A DNA stretch of 49,599 bases from Leidyana gryllorum EB-2025a (GCA_048772705.1 JBLWGC010000075.1:1-49599); one strand, 5' to 3'; shown: positions 13,380 to 23,800, counted from the first letter of the stretch. The notes: a model not told the origin generated them from the letters alone. Program-made: numbers and translations.

Positions 13380-14919
13380 TTACGCTTCCCTCACCAGGAG
13401 GAGTCTGAAAGCCGTTGCGAGCTCGCGTAACTCACTGTAGGCGGCCTCAAGCGTGTTTGATTCATCAGTTAGACACCCAAGTATGCGTGAAGGGACCCAA
13501 GTCTCTTCTAGTGGCCAGAATATGTCCGTTGCCAGACGAGTGTGATCGAGGTCCATAGGACCAATGTGGTGTAGGCGGGGTGAATACATGATGTCTCCTA
13601 TCCGGTCGATCAAATCGTCTTTGCCAAACTTTGAAAGGGCAGGGACTTTGATCACGACTTTCACTCGCAGGGTGGCTTCCTTCTCAGTATCACTCATGAC
13701 ATCGAAAAGGAACGAAGAGCTACAACGCACGCCAACATCATGACGAAAGGTTTCACCTGCAGAAAAAGAAGGTCCAAGAGTACACAAACAAGGCTTAAAG
13801 AGAGTGATGCGCACACACACGTGTGTGCTCGCCTCCATTTGGGCAACCAAGTACGGCCTACCTGCGATTATATTGAAATCGATTGCGCCCGCTTCATGTG
13901 ATTTCGGAACCAAGTGGGTCATGTTGGTAGAATCGCCATCACGAAGGGTGGTGAGGTGACTGAGAGTTTGCAGAATAAGGGCACCACTGAATGTCCGCTG
14001 GGCAAAGTGAGCGATCATGAGGAGACGGATCATCTGTCGGCGGTATTCCATGGGATCGGCGGCAATGTCTTCTCGAGTAGCCGTCGAGAAACAGGCTGGA
14101 ATAAGTTGTTGAAACAACTGCCGATACGACTTAGTGTCAGCTCCTGATGGGCGGTAGCATATAAGCTGAAGCGGGGCGGCTGCCCATTTACCTTTGATCA
14201 GCTTGCGTCCAATCCGAAAAGTATCCCTCGAAGCATCTTTGAAGTCCTGTTTCAGGTTGGGGAAGAAGTCATCGTCTGGGAAGGGCGGGGCCGGGACGAG
14301 TCTCTGTGGGGCTGCAGGGATGGCCACCATGGCATGTCCCGGTTCACTGCAATGTAGTTGGGTGAAGAGAGGGAAGCTTGAAGACTCACGATGGGACTCC
14401 ACAATAGTTTGGGATCATCTGGAAGGCGAGAAAGTTGAATAGTGGTATCTCTTGAGATTCGATAGTACCAAGAGGGAGGGGCGGGGACAAGGCATTATTA
14501 CACCTTTCATAGAGTCCACGTGTTTCGGTTGCATATGCGGGATTAGCGAGACAGTGGGTGGAGGCGATTGACGCCGCTACACTGTTGAGCTCCTCGAGAG
14601 CCTGGATAGCGTCGGTTTGCGCCTGATGGAGTTCATTGACGGCTTGTTGTGTGGTAGATATGGTCTCAGCGAGGCGTTTCCATTTTTCGTCCTGATAGCT
14701 CCCGAGGACTTGGAGGATACTTTTGTCCTGAGTCGAGTTGGCGAGGTCTATTTCTTTGGCAAAATCCTCGTAAGTGTAGAATTGAGGGTGTGAGTGATGT
14801 TGATCTTTGGCATCTGTAGTGGTTGTGAGAGATCGAAGTGGTGGCGGTTGATCGCGGCCGGGTGATTGGGGCTGGGGGGCAGCAGCCTGACGGTCGAGAA
14901 TATTGATCAAAAAGAGCAT
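13380..14919 (-). CDS. Unidentified coiled-coil protein (about 450-465 residues)
   Basis: Exons 14919-14390, 14346-13862 and 13756-13380 give 463 residues starting MLFLINILDRQ. A further 48-nt GT-AG segment (14191-14144), stop-free and a multiple of three, is probably another intron and would shorten the product to 447. The N-terminal third is helical and coiled-coil-like (WKRLAETISTTQQAVNELHQ). The middle has a FPDDDFFPNLKQDFKD block. The C-terminal third contains LRVKVVIKVPALSKFG and a run of aromatic and acidic residues. No family is recognised. Its start is 17 nt from the divergent MYG1 start and its stop 11 nt from the NOC3 start. A 38-nt GT-AG segment (13394-13357) would fuse it in frame to NOC3. 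Confidence 0.75.
13405..13406 (-). other. Candidate trans-splice acceptor for NOC3, inside the upstream gene's CDS
   Basis: The minus strand reads ggctttcag 37 nt before the NOC3 start, and only 11 nt separate the two genes. An acceptor here would give NOC3 its own capped 5' end. This is inferred from position and pattern only. Confidence 0.3.
13757..13861 (-). other. 105-nt intron holding a CA/TG palindrome
   Basis: The intron lies between exons 2 and 3 of the unidentified coiled-coil gene, with donor gcag/gtagg and acceptor tctgcag. At 13811-13828 it has a near-perfect inverted repeat of CA and TG runs. Similar palindromes occur at 18788-18801 and 21771-21785. Confidence 0.7.
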
Positions 14920-14936
14920 ATCTTGTTTTTTGCTCA

Positions 14937-16037
14937 ATGACAGTTGTGACTAAGTGGGCAGCTGCCGAAGAGGCTGGAAAGGTCGTCATTGGAACTCACA
15001 ATGGAACCCATCACTGTGACGAGGTGGTGGCATGTTACCTGTTACGTCAATTGCCCAAGTACCGCGATAGCGTGATACTACGGTCACGGGTTCAAGAGGA
15101 GTTGGATAAATGTGACATTGTTGTGGACGTTGGCGGTGCATTTGACGTTGCTACTCGTCGGTTTGACCACCATCAACGCGGTTTTGAGCAGCACTGGTCG
15201 GAGACACGCAAACGCACACTACTATCTTCGGCGGGTTTGGTGTGGAAGTATTACGGAAAGGAGATTTTGAGCGCAAAATATGGCATCACTGAGGAGGGGA
15301 AGTTGGATAAGTTGCATCAAGTTCTCTATACGCTGATTTTTGAGAGCGTTGACGCCAATGACAATGGAGTGGCCCATCCCTGCAAACACGACAAGAAGTA
15401 TCTCGGAGGAATGCCCAGCATGGGATCTCTGGTCGCTAATGCCAACACCAGTTGGATCGATGAGAGTAGGATGGACGAGTCTAAATGTTTCGAGGAAGCG
15501 TCTGGAATCGTCAAGACTGTTCTCGAGCGAGTCATGGGATGTTTGGTGAACAACTTTGACTCTGCGATGGCAGAAATAAACGATGCAATCGCACATCCGG
15601 CCACAGATGTGGATCCCAACGGAGGAGTGATCCAGTTGAAGAAGTGGAGTCGCTATCACGGGTTGATTCTCCACGCCTTGGAGGACTTTGCGCCTCCGGC
15701 AGCGGGAGAGGAGGTGGTGAAGCAGCCTCAGATTTGGGGTGTTTGTTGGGAAGAGCCGGAGAGTGAGAGTGAGAGTGTGTGGGTTCTGCAGGCGTTGAAC
15801 AAGAGCCCTCGATGCTTAGAGCCCAGAGCCAAGGTGGACTTGGCGGAAGTGTTAGACGGTGGCGCAAATTCGTCGTCGGCAGCGGCAACGAGTGAGGAGT
15901 GTTCAAAGAAGAGACGTCTGATGGAGAAAGGAGTGGATGGCGTAATCAGTAGTGGGGAAAGTCGGTGGGTAGTGCGTCAGAAAGAATCTCTGCCTTCGGT
16001 AGCTCGCTTTTTTAAAGTGGTATGTGCCGATGATTGA
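14937..16037 (+). CDS. MYG1: MYG1 family nuclease (DHH-type phosphoesterase fold)
   Basis: MYG1 proteins are 3'-5' RNA exonucleases that act in mitochondria and the nucleolus and link nuclear and mitochondrial RNA processing. This intronless gene encodes 366 residues. The metal-binding signatures are clear: GTHNGTHHCDE near residue 19, DIVVDVGGAFD near 60 and RFDHHQRGF near 76. Later family segments are present (LIFESVDANDNGV; HALEDFAPP), although the C-terminal third is divergent, with a Ser/Glu insertion (EPESESESVWV). There is no obvious mitochondrial presequence. The start is 17 nt from the divergent start at 14919. The stop overlaps the first possible ATG of the DMT transporter (16030). 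Confidence 0.93.
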   Translation: MTVVTKWAAAEEAGKVVIGTHNGTHHCDEVVACYLLRQLPKYRDSVILRSRVQEELDKCDIVVDVGGAFDVATRRFDHHQRGFEQHWSETRKRTLLSSAGLVWKYYGKEILSAKYGITEEGKLDKLHQVLYTLIFESVDANDNGVAHPCKHDKKYLGGMPSMGSLVANANTSWIDESRMDESKCFEEASGIVKTVLERVMGCLVNNFDSAMAEINDAIAHPATDVDPNGGVIQLKKWSRYHGLILHALEDFAPPAAGEEVVKQPQIWGVCWEEPESESESVWVLQALNKSPRCLEPRAKVDLAEVLDGGANSSSAAATSEECSKKRRLMEKGVDGVISSGESRWVVRQKESLPSVARFFKVVCADD

Positions 16038-16052
16038 ACCTTCTCCTGCTGC

Positions 16053-16054
16053 AG
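16053..16054 (+). other. Candidate trans-splice acceptor for the DMT transporter gene
   Basis: A pyrimidine-rich tract ending ccttctcctgctgcag lies 15 nt after the MYG1 stop and 77 nt before the ATG chosen for the transporter. No donor upstream would pair with it inside MYG1 without destroying that frame's end. It fits a spliced-leader acceptor, but this is an inference. Confidence 0.45.
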
Positions 16055-16131
16055 GCGTTGAGCGTTCGCCATCATCGTCGATCCCATCACCACCACCACC
16101 TTCATCGTCTACAACAGCACCCCCAGCTCCT

Positions 16132-17397
16132 ATGATGAAGATGGCTACATCGTCGCGGCATGGGCATGTGAGTTTCTCGGTGCGTGAAGAGGCTTTTTCT
16201 TACACCAAGGAGATAGAGAGTGACAACAACAAGAAGATGACATCAGAGTCGACCAGCAACAGTGGTCGGGAGGGTGTGTCGTCTTGGCGATTCTTCATGT
16301 GGTTTGTGCTATCAGTGCTGGCGGGTTTTGGTATGCCGTTGTTACGATCTTACAATCTGCGCGTGGGTGAGCATCTGGGAAATAGCTATTGGTCTATTTG
16401 TCTTCACTACTCTGCGGCTGCGGTCTATACAACTCTATGGTGTGTATTGAGCTCTCGAGGATTAGTGTCTAAGCGTCAGTGCCTTAAGAATGTTCGAACG
16501 TTTGTGAGTGCCGATGTGCTGAACGGAGTGTGTTTGTTGGCGGGCTTGTCCGGAATAATCAATCACATGTTGATGGTGGAAGCCATAAAGGTCACTAGCG
16601 TTGATGGGTTCTATGTGTCGGCTGTATTCGGCATGATGGCTGGGTCTCTGGCCCTGGACGCTACTGGGTGGCTTTGGTCCAACCGCTATGGCATCAGTTG
16701 GGGTTCAGGACTAGGGGCTGCTGTACTGGTGGCCGGTTTTGCTGTTAATTATGGCCTGCGGGGATACAGCCACACTGCTTCCAATTGGCATCTGGCCTTG
16801 ATGCACCTGCTAGCCTTTGTGTATGGCCTCATTACTCTGTTGCAAGCGAGTGTCACTAGCCAACTTGGCCGTGTCATGGGACAGTGTCGGCGATCAGCGG
16901 CGTGGAACTACCTGTCCGGGGTCGTATTTGGGTACATTCTGGCGCTGTGCATTCAACCCAATCCAAAGCTAACTCGATTCGCAATGCAAGATCTCGTAGT
17001 CTTACTTCTCGCCTGCTTTAGTATCCTGTATCTCATAGTCGGCGCCTTAGCGCCCAGAGATGTTGGCTTTGCAAGTGTCTACGGCTGGGTCGCCCTCGGG
17101 AATTTCATTGGCGTATACTCCTTCGGACCGGCAGAAGACGCTAAGGAATCTGTCGGACTAGCTGTTGGTGCACTCGCGGCCTGTGTGGGCTCCTTTATAC
17201 TTATATTATCGTGGCACATTCACACCCAAAAGGATTGGCAACACAGCGAAGAAGAAGAAGGCGGGAACGACATTGCCCAAATCGAGCTCGATCTGGAAAA
17301 GGATGAATATCCAAAACATCACAAAAGTACAGACTTCAGCTCAACACCTGCTGCTGAAAGAGGACCATTCGCCTTTAAGAAAAGTGATCTGAATTGA
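16132..17397 (+). CDS. Membrane transporter of the DMT superfamily, YdcZ-like tandem repeat
   Basis: An intronless frame of 421 residues from the ATG at 16132; an ATG at 16030 would add 34 low-complexity residues and overlap MYG1 by 8 nt. About ten hydrophobic segments follow a ~45-residue polar N-terminus. Two homologous halves are visible. The first starts with GFGMPLLRSYNLRVGEHLGN and the second with YGLITLLQASVTSQLGRVMG, the G..P/Q....N..LG pattern of the YdcZ (DUF606) branch of drug/metabolite transporters. The substrate cannot be told. The C-terminal ~60 residues are charged, presumably cytosolic. The start at 16132 is preferred because a pyrimidine tract and AG (16053-16054) lie between the two ATGs. 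Confidence 0.8.
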   Translation: MMKMATSSRHGHVSFSVREEAFSYTKEIESDNNKKMTSESTSNSGREGVSSWRFFMWFVLSVLAGFGMPLLRSYNLRVGEHLGNSYWSICLHYSAAAVYTTLWCVLSSRGLVSKRQCLKNVRTFVSADVLNGVCLLAGLSGIINHMLMVEAIKVTSVDGFYVSAVFGMMAGSLALDATGWLWSNRYGISWGSGLGAAVLVAGFAVNYGLRGYSHTASNWHLALMHLLAFVYGLITLLQASVTSQLGRVMGQCRRSAAWNYLSGVVFGYILALCIQPNPKLTRFAMQDLVVLLLACFSILYLIVGALAPRDVGFASVYGWVALGNFIGVYSFGPAEDAKESVGLAVGALAACVGSFILILSWHIHTQKDWQHSEEEEGGNDIAQIELDLEKDEYPKHHKSTDFSSTPAAERGPFAFKKSDLN

Positions 17398-19028
17398 GAC
17401 AAAAAGACACAATCTGTAAGAGAAATATCAACACCTATCGTCCACGCCATACTCACACTCATTCTGTGAGTGGGGGTGTGTGTGTGTATGTGTATCTACC
17501 CACCTCCTACCGCCGAGGCTGCTGTTACTAATAATAATTGTGTATGTAACCCTAATATGTCCTTACCTATCTATCTAGTCTGTGCCGCCGCCTCCTTTCC
17601 TTCTTGTACTACACGGTGTGTCTTCTCTCCCACTCGTTTGCTTGCTTGCTTGCTCGCTCACTCGCTCCAACCCTATCCGTCACTTTCCCTTCTCTACCTA
17701 TGCCTATTCGGTTGTGGGCCTGCGGACGAGGAGCCAGCGACACAAAAGGGAAGCCGCACTTCATACAGAGGAGAAATCATTCGATCCCAACCGCCACCCA
17801 CAATACATCTATCTCTTCTGATCAATCAATTTATCAAAGTCCAAACAAACACATTTGGCGCGACCCCTGCATCCCGTCTCCTCAATAATCAAGGAGACGG
17901 CACTGCAGAAACCGCATTAGCACTATCACAGATCACAAAGCCTCGTATCTTTAAACATAACTATACATACACTCGTGACAACACAACTCTCCCCCTCACA
18001 ATATATTCAAAGGGCGAGCCATATATAGCTGTGTGTGTATGTCTGCTCCTAATGTGTGTGGGTGTGCTGTAAATTTCTTGCTTTTGCTCCCATCTCACTA
18101 CTTTCCGCCTGAGACGGAGGTGAAGTACTCTTTTGAGACAAAATCGTGCACGACCAGCCCAAAGTGACACATGTCCAGACCGTGGCGGGCGCTTCGAGTG
18201 TTTAATCCACATGAGCTGTCGACTTAGTGTTCCAGAATTGAGGCGCGCGCAAAGTCGAAAAGCTATTAGAGGACAATGGACGCCGCACTGCATTCACAAA
18301 ATCATATCAATACTATTTATCTCCCTTATGACAAGATAAGTCTTCTCGAATCCCCGAACTAATGTCTCCGAAGATGTCGACTCTTTGCGAACAACGTAAA
18401 GAGCGTTGCGATTTGTCCGATCCTTCCGCTTGCCGCGCCCCCACGTCCTTGGCGCCTGGCCCACGCTTTTTTGTCGCCAAACACACCTTATTTTGACTTC
18501 GGACGAGAACCATATTCATTCATGCTGCCGTCATTGAAGTCATTTTTCGTTCTTGTATTCTTAGCAAACCCTTGAGCTGTATCGATTGCAATTTTCGACT
18601 AAGCCAACCAAGTACCCGCCTCGGCCCCGACTGATCGACTGACCGACCGTCAGTCAGCTCAGCGACTGTACGTCCGGCCCCGAAGGATTCGTTTACCTCA
18701 GAGAGGACATAAGCTGAAGGCACATGTAAGCCGTTGCCACCGTTTCCCGGTCCACTACTGGTCTTCCTACGATTAAAAAAGCCTTGGGCACACGCGTGTG
18801 TGGTGTGTGGTACTCATCTTGACAGATTGTCCTTGTGAGCCAACAAGTGGGACATAAGGTGGCGAATGATGTCCATGATATGTGCCTCTTGGATGTATAC
18901 TGTGAAAACCGACACCCCGACAACTAATTTGCTTCTTCATTGAGACTCAGTAGATAGCCAGCACACAGCCAAGTCAGACGGGGTGTACAACAAATCACTG
19001 CTGCACGACAAATCTTATATATGAACTC
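17398..19028. other. Gene-free interval of about 1.6 kb between convergent genes
   Basis: This is the largest stretch without a supported gene in the first 39 kb. It holds simple repeats (TG-rich 17471-17500; ttgc/tcgc-rich 17639-17668), CA/TG tracts near 18030-18062 and a palindromic CACACGCGTGTG at 18788-18801. Short open frames exist on both strands, but none has an intron pattern or a recognisable product. No tRNA A/B-box pair was found by eye. It may be 3' untranslated sequence or hold an unrecognised non-coding RNA. Confidence 0.6.
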
Positions 19029-19934
19029 CTAAACGTTGTCAATGTGGGAAGCGTCTATCTCGAGAACTTTGCGAATAGCGTGACCCCAACCTCCTTCCGA
19101 GACTCCAAAGTCCGAGATCATTGCAGCTACGCTTCGTGCGTCATTGTGGCCATTGGCCATGGCCAATGAATAGGGGAAACCGCTGCTCATGTTAGAAATA
19201 GTCGACACCAACCATTGTGGAGTTGCCTTCACTTACCCGAGCATTTGCACATCATTTCGTCCGTCGCCTGTGACGAGCACCTCAGTGACATCCCACCCCA
19301 TGTGCTCGGCGAGGAGTCTGACTCCATGAACTTTGTCAGCCCCTTTAGATTTGACCACAACGCATTCGAATTTGTCATATAGAACTCGTTCGGTCCGGTC
19401 CCTCAGATTCGGGTGGGTCCCAACAAGATCATGTATTTCCTTGTATTGAGGGCCGCTGAAGAAGGCTGAGCATCGAGGTTTCGGGATTTCATCAGAAGAC
19501 TCGACTCGGAAGATACGCTCATCCCAGGTAGTGTAGTCACCTTGTATCCAAGGTGAACCTTTGACACCCCAGAGCCCCTTGGGTGTGGTCCAGCCCAAGC
19601 TTACGCGGTACTGTTTTGCTATATTTTGGAGGGTACGAATGACGTCATCGGAGAGGCTTATGCAGTGGAGGGGGCGTCCAGCGTCATATCCATAGACGAG
19701 GGCCCCGTCATTGAATATTCCCGGTGCGAGATTGAAAGGGGCGGCTCCTAGGGCATTGAGTTTGCGGCAGACGGCATAGCGTGATCTGCCAGTGGCAGGA
19801 ATTAAGGGAATCTTTAGTCTTTCCAATGCGGCAGCAACGCGAATGTTCTGCTCTGGGATAGCAGTACTGTCCCAGAAGGTATCATCCAAGTCGGTAACAA
19901 CGCACTTAATACCCGGTACCGACCTAAGGGACAT
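19029..19934 (-). CDS. HAD-superfamily hydrolase, Cof-type (class IIB) phosphatase
   Basis: Two exons (19934-19237, 19182-19029; 54-nt intron) encode 283 residues. The HAD motifs are present in order: I, VVTDLDDTFWDS with the nucleophile and acid Asp; II, PLIPATGRSRYAV; III, a Lys in VVVKSKGADKVHGVRLLAEH; IV, VTGDGRNDVQML, continuing after the intron as GFPYSLAMANGHNDAR. This arrangement and the large cap between II and III match Cof/YbiV sugar-phosphate or flavin phosphatases. The exact substrate is unknown. A pyrimidine tract and AG (19945-19946) lie 10 nt before the ATG, 45 nt from the upstream ADAT2 stop. Confidence 0.9.
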
Positions 19935-19944
19935 TGTGGGCAGA

Positions 19945-19946
19945 CT
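19945..19946 (-). other. Candidate trans-splice acceptor for the HAD phosphatase gene
   Basis: The minus strand reads aaatttgtttcag then 10 nt to the ATG. The 45 nt between the ADAT2 stop and this ATG leave no room for a normal promoter, and no donor lies in the gap. This is one of the cleanest acceptor-like sites in the window. Confidence 0.55.
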
Positions 19947-19979
19947 GAAACAAATTTATAGGAGGATTGAGGGGCGTGG

Positions 19980-20797
19980 CTATAGTGATGGTGCTGCTGA
20001 AACCCGAATGGGTCGCTTCCGTTTTTCATCGGGTGCTACAGAGGTGATTGGCCATGGACGGACAACTTTCACCTTACTCACCATGTTCATTGCCTCTATC
20101 GTAAAACTGTTGGAGCAAGTCAACGGCCTCATCACGTCGTAATCCCTGAAAGACTTCGATCCCATTATATGACCCAATCGCACGATTGAGCGGTAATATC
20201 GACCCGCAGCCACCGAAGCGATCGTTCAAACATCCGAATATGACCCTCCGTATACCTAAGAGGAATTGTTGACCCTGAAGAAGCACCTTCGCAGCAAGAG
20301 GCCCGAGGGGTTCCCCTCACGGGCTCTCTCACCACCGGAAAGAACACTCACCGATGTTCAACAGGGCGCCAGCGCACATTATACACGGCTCGCAGGTGAC
20401 AAAGAGGTCCAAATGAGGTCCAAGCTGTTCCCAATTACTCAGTTTGGGTTCTGGGAGAGATGCCCAAATGGCGTCGAAGGCTACAAACTCGCAATGTCTG
20501 GTAGCCTAAAGAGAGTGGGAAGGATAGATTGGCCACACGATGGCTGTCAACCCACATTTCTGGTCTCATTGGTCTCGTTCCCGGCACTCTGCACTATCTC
20601 CTTTGTGCGACGGTCCACATAGCAACAGCCCACTGTTACTTCTTTCCTATCAAAACTCTCTTGAGCCTAAACAAAGGGATGAAGATATAGCGCGGGCACG
20701 TATCATTTCCGTCACCGACCTTCTCCAGAGCCACATCCATGAAGGCGGCTGCCTCCTCGTGGGTATAATCCGGAGGGTAACATCTGTGGTTATTCAT
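19980..20797 (-). CDS. ADAT2: tRNA-specific adenosine deaminase subunit 2 (A34-to-inosine editing)
   Basis: Catalytic subunit of the heterodimer that deaminates the wobble adenosine of tRNAs. Five exons (20797-20716, 20632-20556, 20505-20352, 20255-20082, 20035-19980) give 180 residues, normal for the family. The zinc-deaminase motifs are intact: the His-x-Glu motif in NATRHCEFVAFD (~residue 57) and PCxxC in CEPCIMCAGALLNIG. They are followed by VIFGCLNDRFGGCGSIL and the basic tail DEKRKRPIRV. The middle residue of the HxE motif is Cys, where most homologues have Ala. The N-terminal segment before VGCCYVD is a few residues shorter than usual, so the first exon junction is the least certain. 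Confidence 0.9.
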
Positions 20798-20813
20798 ACA
20801 AAAATTTCCGCCA

Positions 20814-20815
20814 CT
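20814..20815 (-). other. Candidate trans-splice acceptor for ADAT2
   Basis: The minus strand reads ctctttctccctttgtatgatag, given here as a pyrimidine tract of about 15 nt ending in tatgatag, then 16 nt to the ATG. It sits in the 42-nt gap after the PPR gene's stop, with no donor in the gap. Confidence 0.5.
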
Positions 20816-20839
20816 ATCATACAAAGGGAGAAAGAGATC

Positions 20840-23800
20840 TTATACTCTGGGACCGGATGCTTTCTGCTTTTGCTTCATCAAAAAGTGGTCGAGCTGGGCT
20901 GCGGCAGCTGAAAGTGATCACTCACTAATAAAGAACCAATGATCTGTCAATCACTTACCAACGTCGAATCCGGTGCGAAGCCACTTGTGGGCTATGTTCT
21001 TAGATGTCCATTCCTGCAACAACTCTTGCAGACTTGACGCGTCCCGCTTGCCAAGTGTCACATTGTCTTCGGCGGCGTATTTGAGAACCACACTGAGCGG
21101 CTGCCACGATTGCTGGCGTACGCAACCCGCTACCAGTGTCCCATATGTCCGGGCACTCGCCCCAAACGATGCCCGCATCTGCATAGACACAGATCATTAG
21201 ATGAATATAAGATTCGATAACTTACAGCCTCGAGAAAGCCAATTGCTTTATCTACTCTTCCATTCCATGTACACGCCGCGATTGTGGCTGTGTAAACGAA
21301 TGCGTCCATTCGTATCGCATAGAGTCGTGGTAAAGTCTCGACGAGATGGAGTACCTTGTCAAGTTGGTGTCGCCGTCCGTAGAACTTGACAAGAATAGTC
21401 AGTGTGTAACATGTGGGTTTCACGTTTCGCTCGAGCAACTGTGCGTAAAGAGCCGCAACCTGCTCCATATCATCGGCTTTCGCAAATCCCTGCGCCGAAA
21501 AAAGAGTGATCCACGTGACAGCCAGTCTCTTCCACTCACCTCAAGAAGGGTGTTGTAAGCCACCACGTCTGGCTCTACTCCCCTCCTCGGAATGTCCTCG
21601 AACAATTGCATCGCCAGTTTCATCGCTCCCCGATCACACAGCCCCTTGATGATTGTAGAATAAGTCACCACGTCAGGTCGATGGTGAGCATTATGAGTCA
21701 TATCCTGCAGACAAGGGCAGATTGCATCGATACAGAATTGCACTCATTTTACAGTAGTGACAACACTGACGCACACGCGTGTGGCGGGCGATTCACTTAC
21801 ATTGAGGATCTCAACAGCTGTCTCCAAATCTCCCGTGACCACGCACAAGTGCATCAGATTATTGTATGTGACATCGCACGGCTGGAGACCATTCGTCTTC
21901 ATCTCCTTATATAGTCGAAGCGCGTCATGGAGACGCCTTCGCTGTGTGCAGGCTCGAATTAACACAGAATACTGCAGATCTGAAATTAGGATCTTGGCAG
22001 CTGTCGCCTTGCTCAGAACTCCTAGAGCCCGGTCAAGGTCCCCGTTAGTAACAAAACAATCCACTACGCAACCGAATATGTATGGGGACCATTGAACATC
22101 CGGCGTGTTCTCCAATCGCTGCCAAATTGCTGAAGCCTGACTCACTAAACCGCACCTCCCGTATCCCTGCGGACAATCGTCATCCAATTGAAACATCCCA
22201 TGAACACAGCAAGCATTACGTTGACACGTTGCAAGACAAACACGTGCTACAGGCACAACACCATTCAATACCGTTTGTAGCTGGCAGTATCCCACAAAAC
22301 AGAGTTTGCCATTGAGAGAGATCGTTGATTGATTGATTGCTTTGAGTGATTGATCACTTCCGTTTGATCCATCATTTCATTGATCGACCATCGGGAAGAG
22401 AACATAGCAACCAACCCAACAATCAATCCGCAGCCATTCAGCCCATCGAGTGAGCGACGAATGTCATTGATCAGCGAGTGTCGTGCAGCAGCAGCATGAT
22501 TGTCCCTATTGAACCCCCCCCGGCGAGACATTTTTGAAAGCCCTATGTTGGGGCTCATGTTGTGTTGGGGGGTACAATATTGGTTTGTGACGCTTGCAAC
22601 AAGCCAACAGCCAGCGAGCAGAATTGCATCAGCGTAAACAGACGGAAGAAGGCTCACCTTGACGAGCGTTGCCAAGGCATATGGCGTTGGAGTCGGCACA
22701 CGTTGTTGATATCTGTCGAGGGTGGTGCTCAGACGGTCAAGATCACGGAGTCGTGAGTATACGTCGACGATTGAACTCAAGAGAACCGGATCTTCTATTG
22801 GATCGAGATCATCCAGAAGCTGAAGGATCTCGCGGATAAGTTCGGGTTTGGTAGAAGGTGTTATTTGTTTCATGAGGATGCTGCAGGTAAATCCGTCGAC
22901 CTTGATGCCACGAGACCTCATCTCCGTGAGGTAATCCCAAGCTCGATTGAAGGATCCAGCCATCACAGCGGCGTTTATCATTGTGTTGTAGGTAACTTGG
23001 TCTGCGGCAATGCCGTCTCCGCCTAACTCGAAAGGCGTTTCCATTTGGCGAATCAGTCTTTCCATTTCCTCGACATGAGGAGGTTTCTTTTTCGCGAGGC
23101 CTTTCAACAAAATGTTGCAGGTGACCACGTCTGGTCGCACGGGGGAGTTGGCCTGCGAGTGTGCATCATTCCGTAGTAAATTGTACAGCTTCTCTGCTTC
23201 ACTCAACTTCCCGTGAGTGATGCATATGTGGATAACCTTATTCGCCACCGATATGTCGGGAATCCCTCCAGGAGACTTCCTCAAGTCGTGGAATAGAGTT
23301 ATCGCTCCCTTCGCGCTGTCGACACCGCCCGTGGTGCTCATGCCTTTCAAAATCTGTACTGCTTTCCTCCAACGCATCGTGCGAGTGTGCTGGGATGTCG
23401 TCACTTGACCACCACCCTCCATCACCAAACCCGACTCGTTCACAGACGAGTCGCAACTACCTTTGGCCCTCTCCACTTCCGACTCCCATTTCGCCCGTGT
23501 GCTGCGAGCCACTTCTGTGTCTCCCAATGACCGCAGAAACAGACTTGCGTCGTGGCCTCGGTCTGCACTGAGGTATACCTCAACGATCAAGTCAGTCAAA
23601 CCGACAGCGGTAGCGCTGTCGTCAAATACAAATAGTTGAGCGATTGCGTCCGCCATCAAGACAAACTTCGAAACTTTGGCCCTGGACAATAACTCCAACA
23701 GAAAGTTCTTGTCCAAGTGGTATTCGCTTGATGTGAGTCGGGTCAACAAATGCAGTGCTCGAGGGTTCGCACAGTCCGTGTATAGCAGCACGAAGTATCG

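Noticed and set aside
17470-18072. Open frame of 200 codons after the transporter gene
   Set aside because: It starts in a TG microsatellite, has simple-repeat composition (Cys, Leu and Ser runs from tttgcttgc repeats) and no plausible protein features.
18362-18500. Short plus-strand frame beginning MSPKMSTLCEQR and a nearby signal-peptide-like start at 18522
   Set aside because: Both end within tens of codons and no splice site extends them credibly. They are left as part of the gene-free interval.
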